DNA of 64,000 nt. It comes from Pseudonocardia sp. TRM90224. Its GTDB lineage: Bacteria > Actinomycetota > Actinomycetes > Mycobacteriales > Pseudonocardiaceae. The position numbers were made by a program, and so were the translations under genes. Shown piece after piece: positions 7,929-21,200 of this stretch. The stretch covers positions 397,379 to 461,378 of the forward strand of contig NZ_JAJGSX010000006.1 of assembly GCF_021245725.1 (NCBI RefSeq), read 5' to 3'. Position 1 is the first letter of the stretch. Every line of letters starts with the position of its first letter. The notes under the pieces were generated by a model that worked only from the letters and a program-made list of their open reading frames with translations, was not told the origin of the DNA and searched no databases.

Positions 7929-8780
7929 CTAGATGAGGACATCCCCTGTAACGGACGTGACGGATGCGCCGCCGACCCAGATCGTGCCGTCCTCGTCCTG
8001 ATCGATCGAAACGCGGCCGTCGCGACCGATGGCGGTGCCCTGCCGCGCGGTATAGGGAGCGATTGCCCTGCCGGTGGAAAGCAGCCATTGGGCGAGGCCC
8101 GCGTTCAGGCTGCCGGTCACCGGATCCTCGACGGTGCTGCCGGCATTCGGGAAGAAGCCCCGCACCTCGAAAGCGAACGGCGCGCCCGCCGGATGCGGCC
8201 CGACGATCCCGACGGATGCGTCGACGAAACCGGGGGAGACGTCGAGCACCGCCTGCGCGTCCTTCATCAACACCGCGATCCAGCCGGGCCCGTTGTCGGC
8301 CCACGTGATGTCCACGACGTCGGAATCGGGAATGCGGAGGTATTCGACGACGCGGGCGCGCTCGGCTGCGTCGACCGGGCCGGAGCGGATCAGCGGCGGC
8401 GCCGCAAAAGCGAGCGCGCCACCGTCGGTGCGCACCCGGACGAGCCCGGCCCCGCATTCCTGCACGACATGCTCGCCCTTCGCCCTGCCACCGTTCGTGA
8501 GCCACGTGTGCGCGCTGCCCAATGTCGGGTGGCCGGCAAAGGGCAGCTCCTCGGCCGGCGTGAAGATGCGGACCCGGTAGTCGGCCTCCGGCGCCGTAGG
8601 CGGGAGCAGGAACGTTGTCTCCGACAGGTTCGTCCAGTTCGCGAACCGCTGCATCTGCTCGGTGGAAAGCCCCTCGCCGTCGAGCACAACGGCGAGCGGG
8701 TTGCCCGAATACGGGCCTGAGACGAACACGTCGACCTGTGCGAACCGGCGCCGAGTTGCCGGTGAGTTGCCTGCTGTCAT
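7929..8780 (-). CDS. PhzF-family isomerase/epimerase-like protein
   Basis: 283-residue member of the PhzF family. Diagnostic segments are DVFVSGPYSGNPLAVVLD near the N-terminus, NLSETTF with the conserved catalytic glutamate, and RIFTPAEELPFAGHPTLG; the second half repeats the fold with SLNAGLAQWLL. PhzF itself isomerises a phenazine precursor; most relatives are uncharacterised, and no other phenazine gene is present, so phenazine synthesis is not implied. The ATG at 8778-8780 was preferred over an upstream in-frame start because it begins next to the conserved domain. It diverges from the giant gene across a 294-bp spacer. Confidence 0.9.
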   Translation of the reverse strand: MTAGNSPATRRRFAQVDVFVSGPYSGNPLAVVLDGEGLSTEQMQRFANWTNLSETTFLLPPTAPEADYRVRIFTPAEELPFAGHPTLGSAHTWLTNGGRAKGEHVVQECGAGLVRVRTDGGALAFAAPPLIRSGPVDAAERARVVEYLRIPDSDVVDITWADNGPGWIAVLMKDAQAVLDVSPGFVDASVGIVGPHPAGAPFAFEVRGFFPNAGSTVEDPVTGSLNAGLAQWLLSTGRAIAPYTARQGTAIGRDGRVSIDQDEDGTIWVGGASVTSVTGDVLI

Positions 8781-9074
8781 GCCTTGACGATCGGGCCTCT
8801 CGACCGCTCCGGCCAGTGCCAATTCGCGGTGGGTGGATCGCTCGGACGAAAGCTGCGCGCCAGGGGTCGATCTCTGCCCCGACGTCTGCTACCGTCAGGA
8901 TCCGGTCACCGAAACGGCAAGATGCTGACGTTGCGCATCGAGTCCAGGGGCCGATCGCGAGTCGCTGAGTTCCCCGCGACCCGCAGGTTGCAGGGTGCTG
9001 TCCGCTCGTGCCCATATCTCATTGTTCCCCGCAGGTCAGCACCAATTCGACGGTCACGTCAGGAGAACCCGCGC
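8781..9074. other. Divergent intergenic region upstream of the giant gene
   Basis: No gene is evident, although the frame of the giant gene stays open back to 8784. A Shine-Dalgarno AGGAG at 9061-9065 lies 9 nt before the ATG at 9075. Possible promoter elements are weak: TTGCAG at 8988-8993 with an AT-richer CATATC near 9013, and a lone TACCGT at 8890-8895. The transcript would have a leader of some tens of bases, unlike many leaderless genes here. Confidence 0.4.
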
Positions 9075-9266
9075 ATGCTTCGGCACCCCGATCACGACGG
9101 TGAGGCCTTGGGCCTTGCCGTGCGTGCGGATGCCGTTGTTCCCGTGCGGCTCCGGGTCTCCGCGGCCGACCGCGCTCTTCTGATCCTGCGTTGGACGTTC
9201 GGGCTGGCCGTTGCGGTCGGCGCGCTGTGGGCCGGGGCGGCACTGCTCGCCACGCCCGCATCGGCC
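9075..9266 (+). other. Signal peptide / first membrane segment of the giant protein
   Basis: Residues 1-64: a 33-residue charged n-region, a hydrophobic core (about 42-58, FGLAVAVGALWAGAALLA) and an ATPASA|AV cleavage motif. The n-region is long, so it could be a cleaved Sec signal or an uncleaved anchor. Either way the following thousands of residues start outside the membrane. Confidence 0.8.
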
Positions 9267-12200
9267 GCGGTCGCAGCGCCGGCGGTTGCTACCCAGTGGG
9301 TGCTGAAGGGAGGTAAGGAGAAGCCCTCAGGCGGGAGCAAGAAGGAAAGCAAGAGCGACAACGGCGGCGGCGGTAACGGCGGCGACGGTGGCGGTGGCAA
9401 CAACAAGAACAAGAACGACAACAACAACGACGGCGACCAGGGCGACAACGGGAACCGTGACAAGGGCGAGAACAAGCCCAGCAAGAAGAAGGACTATGAC
9501 AACGGCGGCGACGGCGACGGCGACAAGCCGGTCAAGAAGCCCGAGAAGAAGCCCGCCAAGACGCAGAACGACAACGACGACTCGGACGGCGACAACGACG
9601 TCCGGCCCGTGAAGAAGGACAAGGGTCAGCAGAAGAAGACCGTCAAGAACGACGACGGCAATGGCAACGGTGGCAGCGCCGGCGGCGACGGCGATGGCGA
9701 CAAGCCGACGAAGAAGCCGGAGAAGAAGCCCGCCAAGAAGCCGACCAAGAAGCAGGATGCATCCGGCGACGCGAGCGACAAGAACGACAAGCCGGTCGAA
9801 AAGGTCGAGAAGAGGACCAAGAAGCCGACCCGGACGACCGACGACGGTGACGAGCCCAGCATTCAGGCCGTGGTGAACCGAAACGGTGGCGGCGACAACG
9901 GCAGCGGCGCGAAGAAGAAGTCCGCGACGACCGAGTCCCAGAAGAAGCTCGACAAGAAGATCGAGAAGAAGATCGGCGAGATCGAGGCGAAGATCGAGAA
10001 GACGATCGACGCCAAGCTGGACAAGGCGGCCGAGAAGAAGAAGGCTGCGAAGAAGGCGATCGCTTCGGCAGTCGACAAGGCGACGGAGAAGCTTGCGGGC
10101 AAGACCGGGGAGAAGGCGACCGAGAAGGGCGCCAGCAAGAAGAAGCCCACGGCCAAGCGCGACTCCGAGGCGTTCGAGATCGTAGCTGCGGCGCTGAAGG
10201 ATGCCGGCAAGAAGGGCACCAAGAAGGCGACGGAGAAGTCGGCGGAGCAGGCTGTCGAGAAGGCGGTCCGGCTCGCTGGTATCGACCCGGAGAAGCTGGG
10301 CGACGACATCCGCGCGTTCGCGAAGGACGTGACGAAGAACCCGGAGAAGGCGCGAGCTGCGATCGAGAAGCTCGTCGAGAAGCACGTCGACGCCGCCACG
10401 AAGCAGGGCGCCAAGAACCCCAAGGACAAGGACAAGAAGAAGCGCCTCACCGGACTCGAAGACCTGACCGCGGTTGCGGACAAGCTGGGTGACGTCGACA
10501 AGGTTGTGGACCGCGCTCGGAAGTTCATCGCCGGCGAGACGAAGAAGGCCGACAACAAGCGCCGCGACGACAAGATCGGCGCCGATCTCGTGCGGTATGC
10601 CGTGGAGCAGGCGGGCTCGGCCGAGAAGTGGACCGCCAAGGTGAAGGAGCGCGCCGCGGAGATCGTGGCGGCGGCCAAGCGTTCGAAGAAGACCACCGGC
10701 GCCGACGGCAAGAACAACCCAGGCAAGGGAGCGGCCGGCAAGCCCAGCGCGGCCGATCGTTCGGACCGCGCGCTGCGCGACGCCGTCCGTGAGGCACTGT
10801 CGAAGGTCGAGCGGACGATCGAGTCGAAGGTCGCCGAGGCGAAGCGCAAGTGCGGTTCGGACGCGTGCGCGCAGCGCGCCGGCGCCAAGCGCGGCTTCCC
10901 GCCGGTGAACCCGAACGGCTCGGACACCGAGAAGGCGATGGCTCTCCTGTTCTCCGGTGGTGGCAACGGCGGCACCCGCTCGGGTGCCGACGCGGTCACC
11001 GACGACCACGGCGTGCGGTCGGTGTTGTGCGCCTCGGGTGGTGGCTCCGGTTGCGGCGCCGGCGCGGAGAAGCGCGCCACACGTTCCGACGCGGACCCGC
11101 GCGGCCCACCACGCGACGAGCAGGACTACGAGGCGGACCAGATCGAGAAGGTCCTCGACGGGCGCATCGCCAACGACAAGGCGAAGCAGTCGCTCGCGGC
11201 AGATCAGAAGAAGTTGAAGTCGGGCAAGATCACGAAGAAGCAGTACGACGCGAAGGCTGCGGCGTACAAGAAGCAGACCACGGCCTACAAGGCCGATCGT
11301 GCGCAGCTGTCCACCGAGGATGCCGCGCTGGTCGACCAGGTGGTCAACGGGCACCGTTCCATCGAGAAGCGCAAGGCGCAGCTCGACGCCGAGGCCAAGA
11401 AGGTCAAGGCGGGCAAGGTGTCGGCTGCCACCCACAAGAAGAACGTCGCCGCGTACGAGAAGGCGGAAGCCGCTCTCTACACCGCGACCGACGAGCTGCG
11501 TGAGGCCACCGAGCGGCGCGACCCGAACGCGCTGCGGGGCGACACCCCCACCGACGGGTCCGCGGCCGGCTGCGGGAGCAGCGGCCGGTTCGTCGAGTGC
11601 GGTGCTGTGTCGAAGAGCAAGACGGGCGAGCAGAGCGACCGCTGTGTCGCGCTGGCCGGCGTCTCATCCGGATGTGGCGTCTCGACGAAGTCCGGCGGCA
11701 CGAAGGCCTCCGCCAAGTGCACGCTCACCGGCAAGAGCCAGGGTTGCGGCAGCACCGCGCAGCGCGGCCAGAACATCGCGAAGGCCACCTGCAAGACGGG
11801 TGCCGACTGCGGTGAGAGCACCCGCGCCGACGCCGAGAGCGCCAGCTTCACCTGTGCGACGGGCAAGGGCCGTTGCGACGGGTCCGGCTCGGCCGCGCCG
11901 CGCGGCAAGACCGCCGCGGCGAAGGCCACCACCGACACGCGCACGTCGGCGAACGTGTCCTGCACCGGCCGCTGCGACCTGGACGGCGCCGCGACGTTCA
12001 CCGGCGCCGACGCGGGTTGCCGCAGCGACAACGGCACCTGCACCAACCGGACCGGCGGCAACGGAAAGGGCACCGCGGCGGCGACGGCGGGGGAGAAGGC
12101 GCAGAAGGACAACCGCTCCGCGACGGCCACGGCGGACTGCGCGGCGAAGAGCGCCGGCTGCACCATCACCACGAGCGTCCGGCTGGACGACGGCGAGGGT

Positions 12201-15200
12201 CGGGCCGCGACCGCCACCGCGGACGTCCGCTGCGCCGACGGCGCCACCGGCTGCAAGGGCAACGGCAAGTCGACCACCGGCGCCGGCAGCACGTCGGTCA
12301 CCGCCCAGAAGGCAGCAACACAGAAGGCGACCAAGCCAACCAAGACGGCCAAGACGACGAAGAAGGCCACCGACGCCTCCCGCGCCGGTTCGGGCACCGC
12401 CACCTGCTCGATCGCCGCCGGTGCGTGTGAGACGCAGAGCCGCACCGAGAGCGACTCCGAGGGCGCCCGCAGCGACGTCGCCGCCGACGTCGAGTGCAAC
12501 GACGGCACCGGCTGCAAGGGCAAGGCCAACACCGCGACCACCGGCAAGGTTGTCGCCGCGGCGGCCGCCGGCAAGAAGGCAGCCGTCCGCACCACCAAGG
12601 CCAACGCCAAGTGCGGCGCCGCCGCGGGTGACTGCGACAGCGACGCCGCCTCCCAGGTCGGCGACACCGCCCAGCCGGCGAGCCTCTTCACGAAGGCCCG
12701 CCGCAGCCTGACCGCGTCGAGCGAGGCCGCCACCTCCCTCGACTGCGACACCGCCGCTTGCCGCGGCTCCGGTGTTGCGGAGACGGCCGGTGCCGCGTCG
12801 GGTGACATCAAGGGTGTGCGCGACAGCACCGGCCGCTCGACCTGCTCGGCCCGCGGCGACGGTGGCAGCTGCGAGATCGGCGCCCGCTCCGAGGTGGCCG
12901 ACCGCGACCCCACCACGAGCACCCAGCCGGGTGTGAAGGCGGTCACCGGACCGGTCAGCCGCTCCACGGCCACCGGCAACGGGTCCTGCGACGGCGGGGC
13001 GGGCACCTGCACCACGACGGTGACCACCACGACGCAGGCCCGCGACACCGCGGTCACGAAGTTCGCGCGCGGTTCGTCGGCCACCGTCACCTGCACGGTG
13101 CGGGGCGGCCGGTGCGACGGTGACGCCGAGTCGGCCGCCTCCAGCGCCGCTGACCACGTGGTGATCGACCCCGCCACCGGACGCCCGGTTGCCGGCCAGC
13201 CGACCGCTGGCCCGTCGAGCGTCTCCCGCTCCAGCGCGAGCCTCGACTGCCCGAACGGCTGCACCGGCAAGGCGTCCAGCTCGGCCGCCGGGTTCGACGG
13301 CGCGGTCAAGAAGGGCGTCCCGCAAACCTCCACCGCAACCGTCACCTGCAAGGTCTCCGGCGGCGCCTGCGAGGCCAGCACCAAGTCGGTCGGGGCTTCC
13401 GCGCCGGGCGCCACGAAGGTCCTCGCCCAGCAGCTGCAGGGCCAGCAGGACGGCACGCAGACCCAGCCGGGCACCGGCCCGGTCGAGATCAAGAAGACCG
13501 GCAAGCCGACCCCCGGCCCGTCGAGCGCCTCGATCGCGACGGCATCGCTCGACTGTGCCGACGGCTGCACCGGCACCGTGACGACCGCCGCGACCGGCAA
13601 CGACGGTGTGCGCGATCGCGGCTCGAAGGGCACCGCCGAGTGCACGATGAACGGCGGCAGCTGCGAGGGCTCGGCGACATCGGCAGCCAGCGCAGGCAAC
13701 AACGTCGCGGACGTGCTGCCCGACCTGTCCGGTGGCCCGAACGCCGCCGTGCAGGAGGACAAGGACGAGCAGGGCGCGCCGCTGACGCCGGCCAAGAACG
13801 GCAAGAAGGTCGTCGCGGCTCCTGCGCCGGTCGCCGGCCCGTCGAGCTTCTCCACCTCCGACGCCATCGGCGAGTGCGAGAGCACCTGCACCGGCGGGGT
13901 CATGTCCAGCACCACCAGCACCGACGGCCCGGCGGCTACGAAGGCGATGGCCGGCAACAAGAGCTCGCGCGGGCCACCGTCGAGCAGCACCACGACCTTC
14001 CGTTCCACCTGTGTTGCCGGTACGAACGGGTGCGTCGCGCAGTCGAAGTCGGCCGCGGCCTCCGGCGCGGGTGTCGGGTACCTGATGACCCGCAACCTCG
14101 TGGAGATGGCGAACGGCCCCCAGGTCCGGACGAAGAACGCGAAGAACAGCCAGACGCAGGAAAGCACGAAGTCCGCCGAGCAGCTCGAAGCCGAGAAGCG
14201 CGCGGCGGAGAAGGCAGCCAAGGCACAGGCTGCCGAAGACCGGAAGGCGTTGGAGCAGGCGGCGAAGGATCTCGCCGGTCCGCTGCCCATCACCTTCAGC
14301 CAGTCGTCGGGTCTCGCCGAGTGCGGTGGCCCGGACTGCACGGCGGCGGTCAAGGGTTCGTCGACGACGACGGGTCTCGGTGACTCCGCGGTCTCGCGCT
14401 CCCGCTCCGAGGGACGCTGCACCGGCGCAACCGCCGGGTGCGCGATCGGGGCCGACGCCTCCGCGGCGACCGTGGCGAACTCGGGCACGCCCGACCCCAC
14501 CGACAAGAAGAAGAAGCGCCTGCTGCCCGGTGTCTCCGGCTCGACGCAGGCCACCGCGACGATCGACTGCCCCGAGGGCTGCACCGGCTCGGTCACGAGC
14601 GACTCGGCCTCGGCCGCGTCGCCGGGCGGGGGAGCGCGGGCGGCGCTCGCCGCCGCCGCCAAGGCCGCCAACAAGGCCCAAAAGGCAAAGAAGGGTGAGA
14701 AGGGCGAGAAGGCCCCTCGCGGCAACGGTGCCAAGACCGACCCGACCAGCGTCTCGGTCTCGAAGAGCTCCGCCGCCTGCACCCCGGGCGCGCCCTGCCA
14801 GGCCGGGGTCGGCACGTCGGCCAGCATGGCGGTCTCCAACGTCAAGGCCGCCGCCCAGAAGAGCACAGCCCAGAAGGCCACAACCCAGAAGAACGGCAAG
14901 AAGGGCAAGAAGGCCGCCGCCCCGCAGGACAGCTGGTTCGGCACGACGTCCGCGTCGGCATCGGGCTCCTGCAAGCGCGGCGCCGGCGGCTGCCCGGTCA
15001 CGACGTCGAGCCGCACCGTCGGCACCGACGACCCGGCGACGATCACGAACGCGCTGCGCTCCGGCAAGGCGGCCGCGCTCGGGAAGACGGCGCAGGCGGT
15101 CGGCGTTGCCGCTTGCCGCTCGACCGAGGGCTGCCAGAGCGCAACCGGCGGGTTCGTGGCCGACAACGTCGCCGAGGTGACCACCGGGTGCGCAGGCAAG

Positions 15201-18200
15201 GGCTGCACCACCCGCACGAGCGGCAACGCCCGGTTCGACGGGAACCGTGCCACGGCGAGCACGGCGTGCAACGCGGGGGCGGGCGCGCAGTGCGGCGCGA
15301 CCACGCGGGTCGGCGCGGCACCCGGCGGGGCCCAGGTCGCGGCCAGCTGTACCGGCGCCAAGGGCGCCACGTGCACCCAGAAGTTCTCGGCGGCGAGTGC
15401 CCGGTCCAGCCGCACCGAGGGCAACACGGCCGCGGCCACCGCGAGCTGCGGCGGCGCGAAGGCCGGGTGGTGCGCGACCAACGCCGTCGCGCAGACGTCC
15501 AAGCAGCAGGCGATGGCCGCTGTGCAGTGCCAGGGCAGCAAGGGCACCGCCTGCAAGCAGAAGTTCTCGGCGAAGAGCAAGGACAAGAGCAAGACCGGCA
15601 AGAACAAGGCCCTCGCCGAGGCGAAGTGCGGCGCCGCCCGCACCGGCTGGTGCGGCACGAGCGGGGTCGCGCAGACGACGAAGACCTCGGCGATGGCGGC
15701 GGCGAACTGCCAGGGCAGCAAGGGCACCAACTGCAAGCAGAAGTTCTCGGCGAGCAGCTCCGACAAGAGCAGGACCGGCAAGCAGAAGGCGTCGGCGAGC
15801 GCGAAGTGCGGCGCGGCCCGTGCGGGCTGGTGCGGCACCACCGGCGTCGCACAGACGACGAAGACGTCCGCGATGGCCGCGGCGGGCTGCTCCGGCAGCA
15901 AGGGCATCTCGTGCCGCTACTCCTACCGCGCCAGCAGCAAGGCCTCCGCAGGCGGCGCGGCGAGCGCGTCCGCCCGCGGGTTCGGCAAGGGCACGAAGGG
16001 CGCCGGGCAGGTCATGACGACCGCGGCCGCTCGCGCCGGCGGTGGGAAGGCCGAAGCGTCGGCGTCCTGTGTCGGGACGAAGGGCACGAACTGCCGGTAC
16101 TCCTACCGTGCGGACGTCTCGGCGCGAGCCGCCGGTGCGCGTGCGTCGGCCAGCGGGTTCGGCGGCGGCAAGATGGGTGGCGGCGGGGTTGCCGTCACGG
16201 CGACCGCGGCGTCGGGGCCGGGTTGGGCGCAGGCCTCGGCGTCGTGCTCCGGCACGAAGGGCACGACCTGCCGCCATTCGTACTCGGCGTCGGTCTCGGC
16301 GTCGGCCAGCTGGGCCGGGCCGGAGAAGACGCTGCCCGACGGCAGGAAGGTCCGGGACAGAAGCTCCGCGAGCGCCTCGGCGAGTGGTTCCGGCCGCGGC
16401 GGCATGGGTGGTGGCGGGGTCTCGGTCACCGCCTCGGCCAACGCCGGCCCCGGTGGCGCGAGCGCGTCGGCGAGCTGTGCTGGCGCGGCGAACTGCCGGG
16501 CGAACTGGACCGCGCACGCCGAGGTCTACGACAGCCTCGCCAAGGCAGGTGAGGGCTACTGGATCGCCACCGGCAAGGCCACCTGCAGCGGCGGCGGCAC
16601 CGCGGGCGGCTGCGGTGTGACGGCCGAGGCGAAGGCCGGCCCGAACGGCTTCGGCCGCGGCAAGTGCTCCGGCAGCTACTCGACCTGCGACACGAGCGGC
16701 AGCGGCAACGTCTTCACCTCGACCGCGCCGCCGAAGCTGGTGCTCCCGCCCGGGACCGTGCTGGACAAGAACGGCAAGCCCGTCAAGATCGAGAAGATGG
16801 GCAAGGACGACCAGGGTGTCCTGATCGAGCGCGACAAGGACGGCAACGTCGTCTGGAAGATCAAGCCCAAGGGCGAGAAGGTCTACGGCAGCGTCTGCAA
16901 GGCGCCCTGCACGCGCGTCAACGAGACCGGCCCGAACGGCGAGAAGGTCGACTTCGACCCGAACGCCAAGAAGGGCCCGTACTCCGGCTCCCTGCCGAAG
17001 TCGAAGACCGGCAAGACGCGCGACTCGGCGTACGGCGAGAACGGCATCTACGTCGCGAAGGACGCGAAGGGCAACGGCGCGGGCTGGGTGCGCGGCAAGG
17101 GTGGAGTGACCAACGGCGCCACCGGAGAGACCACCACCTACAACCGGACGTCGCCGAACAAGAACGAGTACAACAACTTCCGGCTGACCAACATCAAGAC
17201 GGGCTCGCCGTTCCAGACGACCTGCCGCGGCGGTTGCACCTATACCGGGGCGAAGCTGCCCGGCAAGCCGTTCATCGACAAGGTGACGATCGACGGCGAC
17301 GGCATGATCACCGGCCGCGACATGCACGGCAACCCGGCGCAGATCACCTGGAACGGCAAGATCTCCTTCCGTTCGGCCGAGGGCGACGTCCTGAACGACG
17401 GGATGGACATCGAGCCGGGCATGGCGACCGGCAAGGGCTCGATCGTCACCCGCAACGCGGCCGGTCTCGGCGGCTCCATCCTGATCAACGGCTACGGGAA
17501 GATCCGCACGGCGGACGGGGTCGAGTTCAACTGCGAGAACTGCGACGGCGGGCACTACATGCCGACGGAGAAGGGCAAGGGCGGGATCAACTTCTGCTCG
17601 ATCTCCTCGCCCGGAGCGGCCTGCCAGGGGACCGGCTCGGAGATCAACAACACCTTCGACTCCCAGCAGGCGAACATCGACTCGGCGCAGAAGGGCAAGG
17701 CCGAGTGGGTCCAGTTCCTGCGCAACGACGACGGCAGCGGTGGCGGCGCGATCGCGTTCACGGAGGGCGCGGCGTACGCGCGGGGCAGCGAGGCGTACGG
17801 CGAATGGGTCGAGACCCGCGGCGACGGCGGTCGGTTCGCGCTGCTCTACACCGAGAAGGACGGCTACAACAAGGGCCAGGCCTGCAAGGGCGACTGCAAG
17901 GGCTCGGTCAGCCCCGACGAGCGGCTCGATTGGGTGGAGCCGACCAGCAAGGTGACCGACGCGCTCGGCATGCCGACCGCTCGGCCGGACGGCTCCAGCG
18001 GGCGGCCGACGCTGCTCGACAAGGCGCGGGCCGCGTTCCGCTACACCGCGGGCCAGTCGCACCTCGGCTGGATGGCGAACACGGGCAACGCCAAGGCCAA
18101 GCCGGTCGTCGACCTGATCGAGGCCGCGATGGCCAAGAAGAAGAAGGGCGAGAAGCTCACCGTCGCCGAGGTCGCGGCGATCGCCAAGGCCGTCGACAAG

Positions 18201-21200
18201 CTCGGCAAGACCACGAACACCCGGCTCGGGCGCACCGGCGCGGCGCTCAGCGACGTGCTCACGGTCAACGGCACCCAGGAGCACACCACCGAGGACGTCG
18301 AGCGGAAGCTGGCCGGCGACCCGAAGCTTGTCGCCCAGGTGCTCGGCAAGACCTACAAGGACGGCTGGAAGCCATCGCAGGAGGAGCTCAAGAAGGCCAG
18401 GACGACCATCCTGGACAAGCAGGACGTCTCCGCGAAGACGATGGACCAGCTCAAGGCGCTCGACCCGCGCCAGGACGCGCTCGACAAGCGCCGAGACAAG
18501 AACAACAAGGCGATCGAGGCCTACAACAACGGCAAGGGCGGCGACAAGAAGGCGCTGCAGGCGGAGCAGGACAAGATCGCCAAGGCGCAGGGTGTGCTCG
18601 ACGGCGAGACCGGCAAGCTGCGCCAGCAGCTCGAGGGCAGCCAGAGCGTCCTGCGCGGTTACGACGCCATGGTCGCCGCCGCCGGTGATCCGGAGTACGC
18701 GGCGAAGATCGCCGCGGCCGACCGCAACGTCAAGGCGATCGCCGGTGCGGTCGACCTGATCCCGACGCCGAAGACGGACGCCCAGGCCCGTGCGGCGAAC
18801 AAGGTCGCGAACTTCTCCCAGGCCGTCCAGCTCGGGTACGAGGCGAGCATCGAGGCGCCGCGGCGGGTCTCCAACCCGCTCAACGACATGCAGCTCCCGT
18901 CGACGGGTTCACCGGACGTGCCGCTGGCCATCCGCGCCGCCGGCGGCTACGACTTCGTCAAGAAGATGGTCGAGGCGGAGAACAGCCCGTTCGTCAACGA
19001 GGACGGCTCGGACTTCACGCCGGACCAGATCTCCGACCTCGCCGCGACGTGGGCGTACCACTTCCCCGACCCCAAGACGGGCAAGCTGAGGCTGCCGGCG
19101 AACCTCTCCGAAGCCGCCAGGCTGGAGAGCCTGCCGCAGAACGACAAGCAGGCGCTCGAGTTCCTCCTCGGCCCAGAGGGGTCGGAAGGTCGCGGGAAGA
19201 TGGAGGAGGGTCTGCTCAGGCAGATCAACGGGGCCGGGCTCATCAGGGACCTCGGCTCTGTCCTGGACGAGGACGGCAAGGACGGGCTGCGCGACGCCAT
19301 CAACAAGCACGACCCGAAGAGCTTCAAGGGCTTCTTCCGGTTCGTGGCAGAAGGTGCGCAACTCATCCAGTCGGAGACGGTGCGCCGCTTCAACCGGAAG
19401 TGGGGCGGCGACACCGACCACTTCGGCAAGAATCTCGCCCGCGGTGCGTTCACCGCTGCTGCGGGCATCGTCTCCATGCCCGGTGTGATCATCGGCGAAG
19501 GCGCGAAGGAGGCGTGGAACCGCCTCCGGTACGACGGCGTGTTCGGCAACACCGCGAGGGCGGTCGGGCTCGGGTTCACCCCGCTCGCCGGCAAGATCAG
19601 CGAGATCGACCCGACGGCGTGGGCCAACGACAAGAAGCCCAAGCGGGAGCAGTTCAAGACCTACGCCGAGTACCACACCGCGCTCTACCCGCTGACCGGC
19701 TCGATGGTGGTCACGCCGCTCACCAACGCCTACAACCGGTGGTTCGTCAACCACACCGCCAAGAACGACTACCGCACGCGCCCGATCGAGACGCTCATGG
19801 AGGACGGCCTCCCGATCCTCATCGTCCTCGGGCCGACCACGGCCGGCCTGAAGGGTGCGGCGCTGCGCAACGCCACCCGCGCGACGGCGGCGCAGAACCT
19901 GGCGGCCACGATGGCCAAGCGCGGCGGCCAGGCGGCGACGATCCGGTCGCTGGAGGCGTCGGCGAAGACGTTCACGCTCCGGTCGAAGATCTACAGTGGG
20001 CTGAGCCGGCCGACCGCGGGTGCCGTGCACGTCGCGACGCTGCCGTACACGCTCGTCGGTGTGCCGTTCCGGGCCGGCGCGGCTGTCTACCGCGGTGTTG
20101 CGACCCCGCTGGCGCACGTCGCGCAGAAGGGCGCGCAGGCGGCCGGCATGCGGTCGCTCGCCGGCGCGATCGCGGGCCGCCCGACGACGAAGCTGTGGGG
20201 TTACACGTCGACCGGCCTGCAGAAGACCGCCGGCTCGCTCGCCCGCGGCGCCGACAACGCGCGCCTGATCACCCGGTACGGCATCATCGGATGGAACAGT
20301 CGCAACGCTGCCTACGCCAACGTCGGCAGCCGCCGCACCGCGCTCGACCCCGCGCTCAACCGCTCGTACGAGCGCACGGTCGGGAAGGTCACCGAGCGCA
20401 CGACCGGTGTGATCCGCGACGCCCGGCTCGCGGGCGTGCAGCGCTCGTGGGAGCGGGTCGCCGCCGACCGCGCGCGGGTCACCGACCGCGTGCTCGGCCG
20501 CGACCTCGCCGCCGGCAAGCCGTGGGCACAGGCGCCACGCGACATGACGCTCGCCGACAAGGTCGACGCCATGATGACCGACGCCGGCGGCCAGCCCGTG
20601 ACGGCCGCGCAGCTGGCCCGCCAGCTGGGCGTCAAGAAGTCGGCGATCAAGAAGGCGATCGCGGGCGAGCAGGCGCCGCCCGGCGCCGGCCCGCGGGTCG
20701 AGGTCACCATCGACGGCAACGGCACCGCGTGGGTGCAGCGCCCCGCCGGCTACAAGGCCGAGTGGAGCACGGCGCCGCGCACCGGAATCCGGACGGAGCC
20801 GACGGGCGCGACGAAGCCGGGCGGCCAGGCGTCGATGGGCGACACCGGGACGAGCGCCGGCCCGACGGGCGGCCGCACCGGCGAGCGGACCGGCGAGTCG
20901 ACCGGCCCCAACGTCAGCAGCGAGAACCCGCTCGGCACCGGCCGCGGCGAGCAGGCCGGCACGGGCTCCGGGAAGAACACCGGTGATACCGGTTCGCAGT
21001 CGGGTTCGCAGGTTTCGCAGTCGGGCAAGCAGGGCAGCAAGACCGGCGCCGGCGAGCGGACGACCCAGCAGGTCCCGGGCACCCCGGCCGGCCCGCGCAC
21101 CCCCGGCGGCGATCCGGCCACGCCGCCGCCGTCAGCGCCGTCGCCGGTGGCGTCCAAGGGCGGCGGCCCGAAGAACCCCGGCTCCGGCGGCGGCACCCCC

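Noticed and set aside
7929..8780. Phenazine biosynthesis locus
   Set aside because: Only a PhzF-family protein is present; no other phz gene is near, and the family is widely used for other purposes.
8784..9074. Upstream extension of the giant protein by 97 residues
   Set aside because: The extra residues are Arg/Ser/Gly-rich with no structure, whereas the ATG at 9075 has a ribosome site and is followed directly by a signal peptide.
9306..10480. CRISPR or other DNA repeat array in the Lys-rich region
   Set aside because: The repeats are degenerate codon runs encoding KKPEKKPAK-like protein repeats in frame, with no spacers or conserved palindrome.
11477..18284. Minus-strand open frames over the cysteine-pair region, up to about 2,200 codons
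   Set aside because: The periodic plus-strand sequence creates open antisense frames of repetitive Ala/Arg/Leu; no start site or domain supports them.
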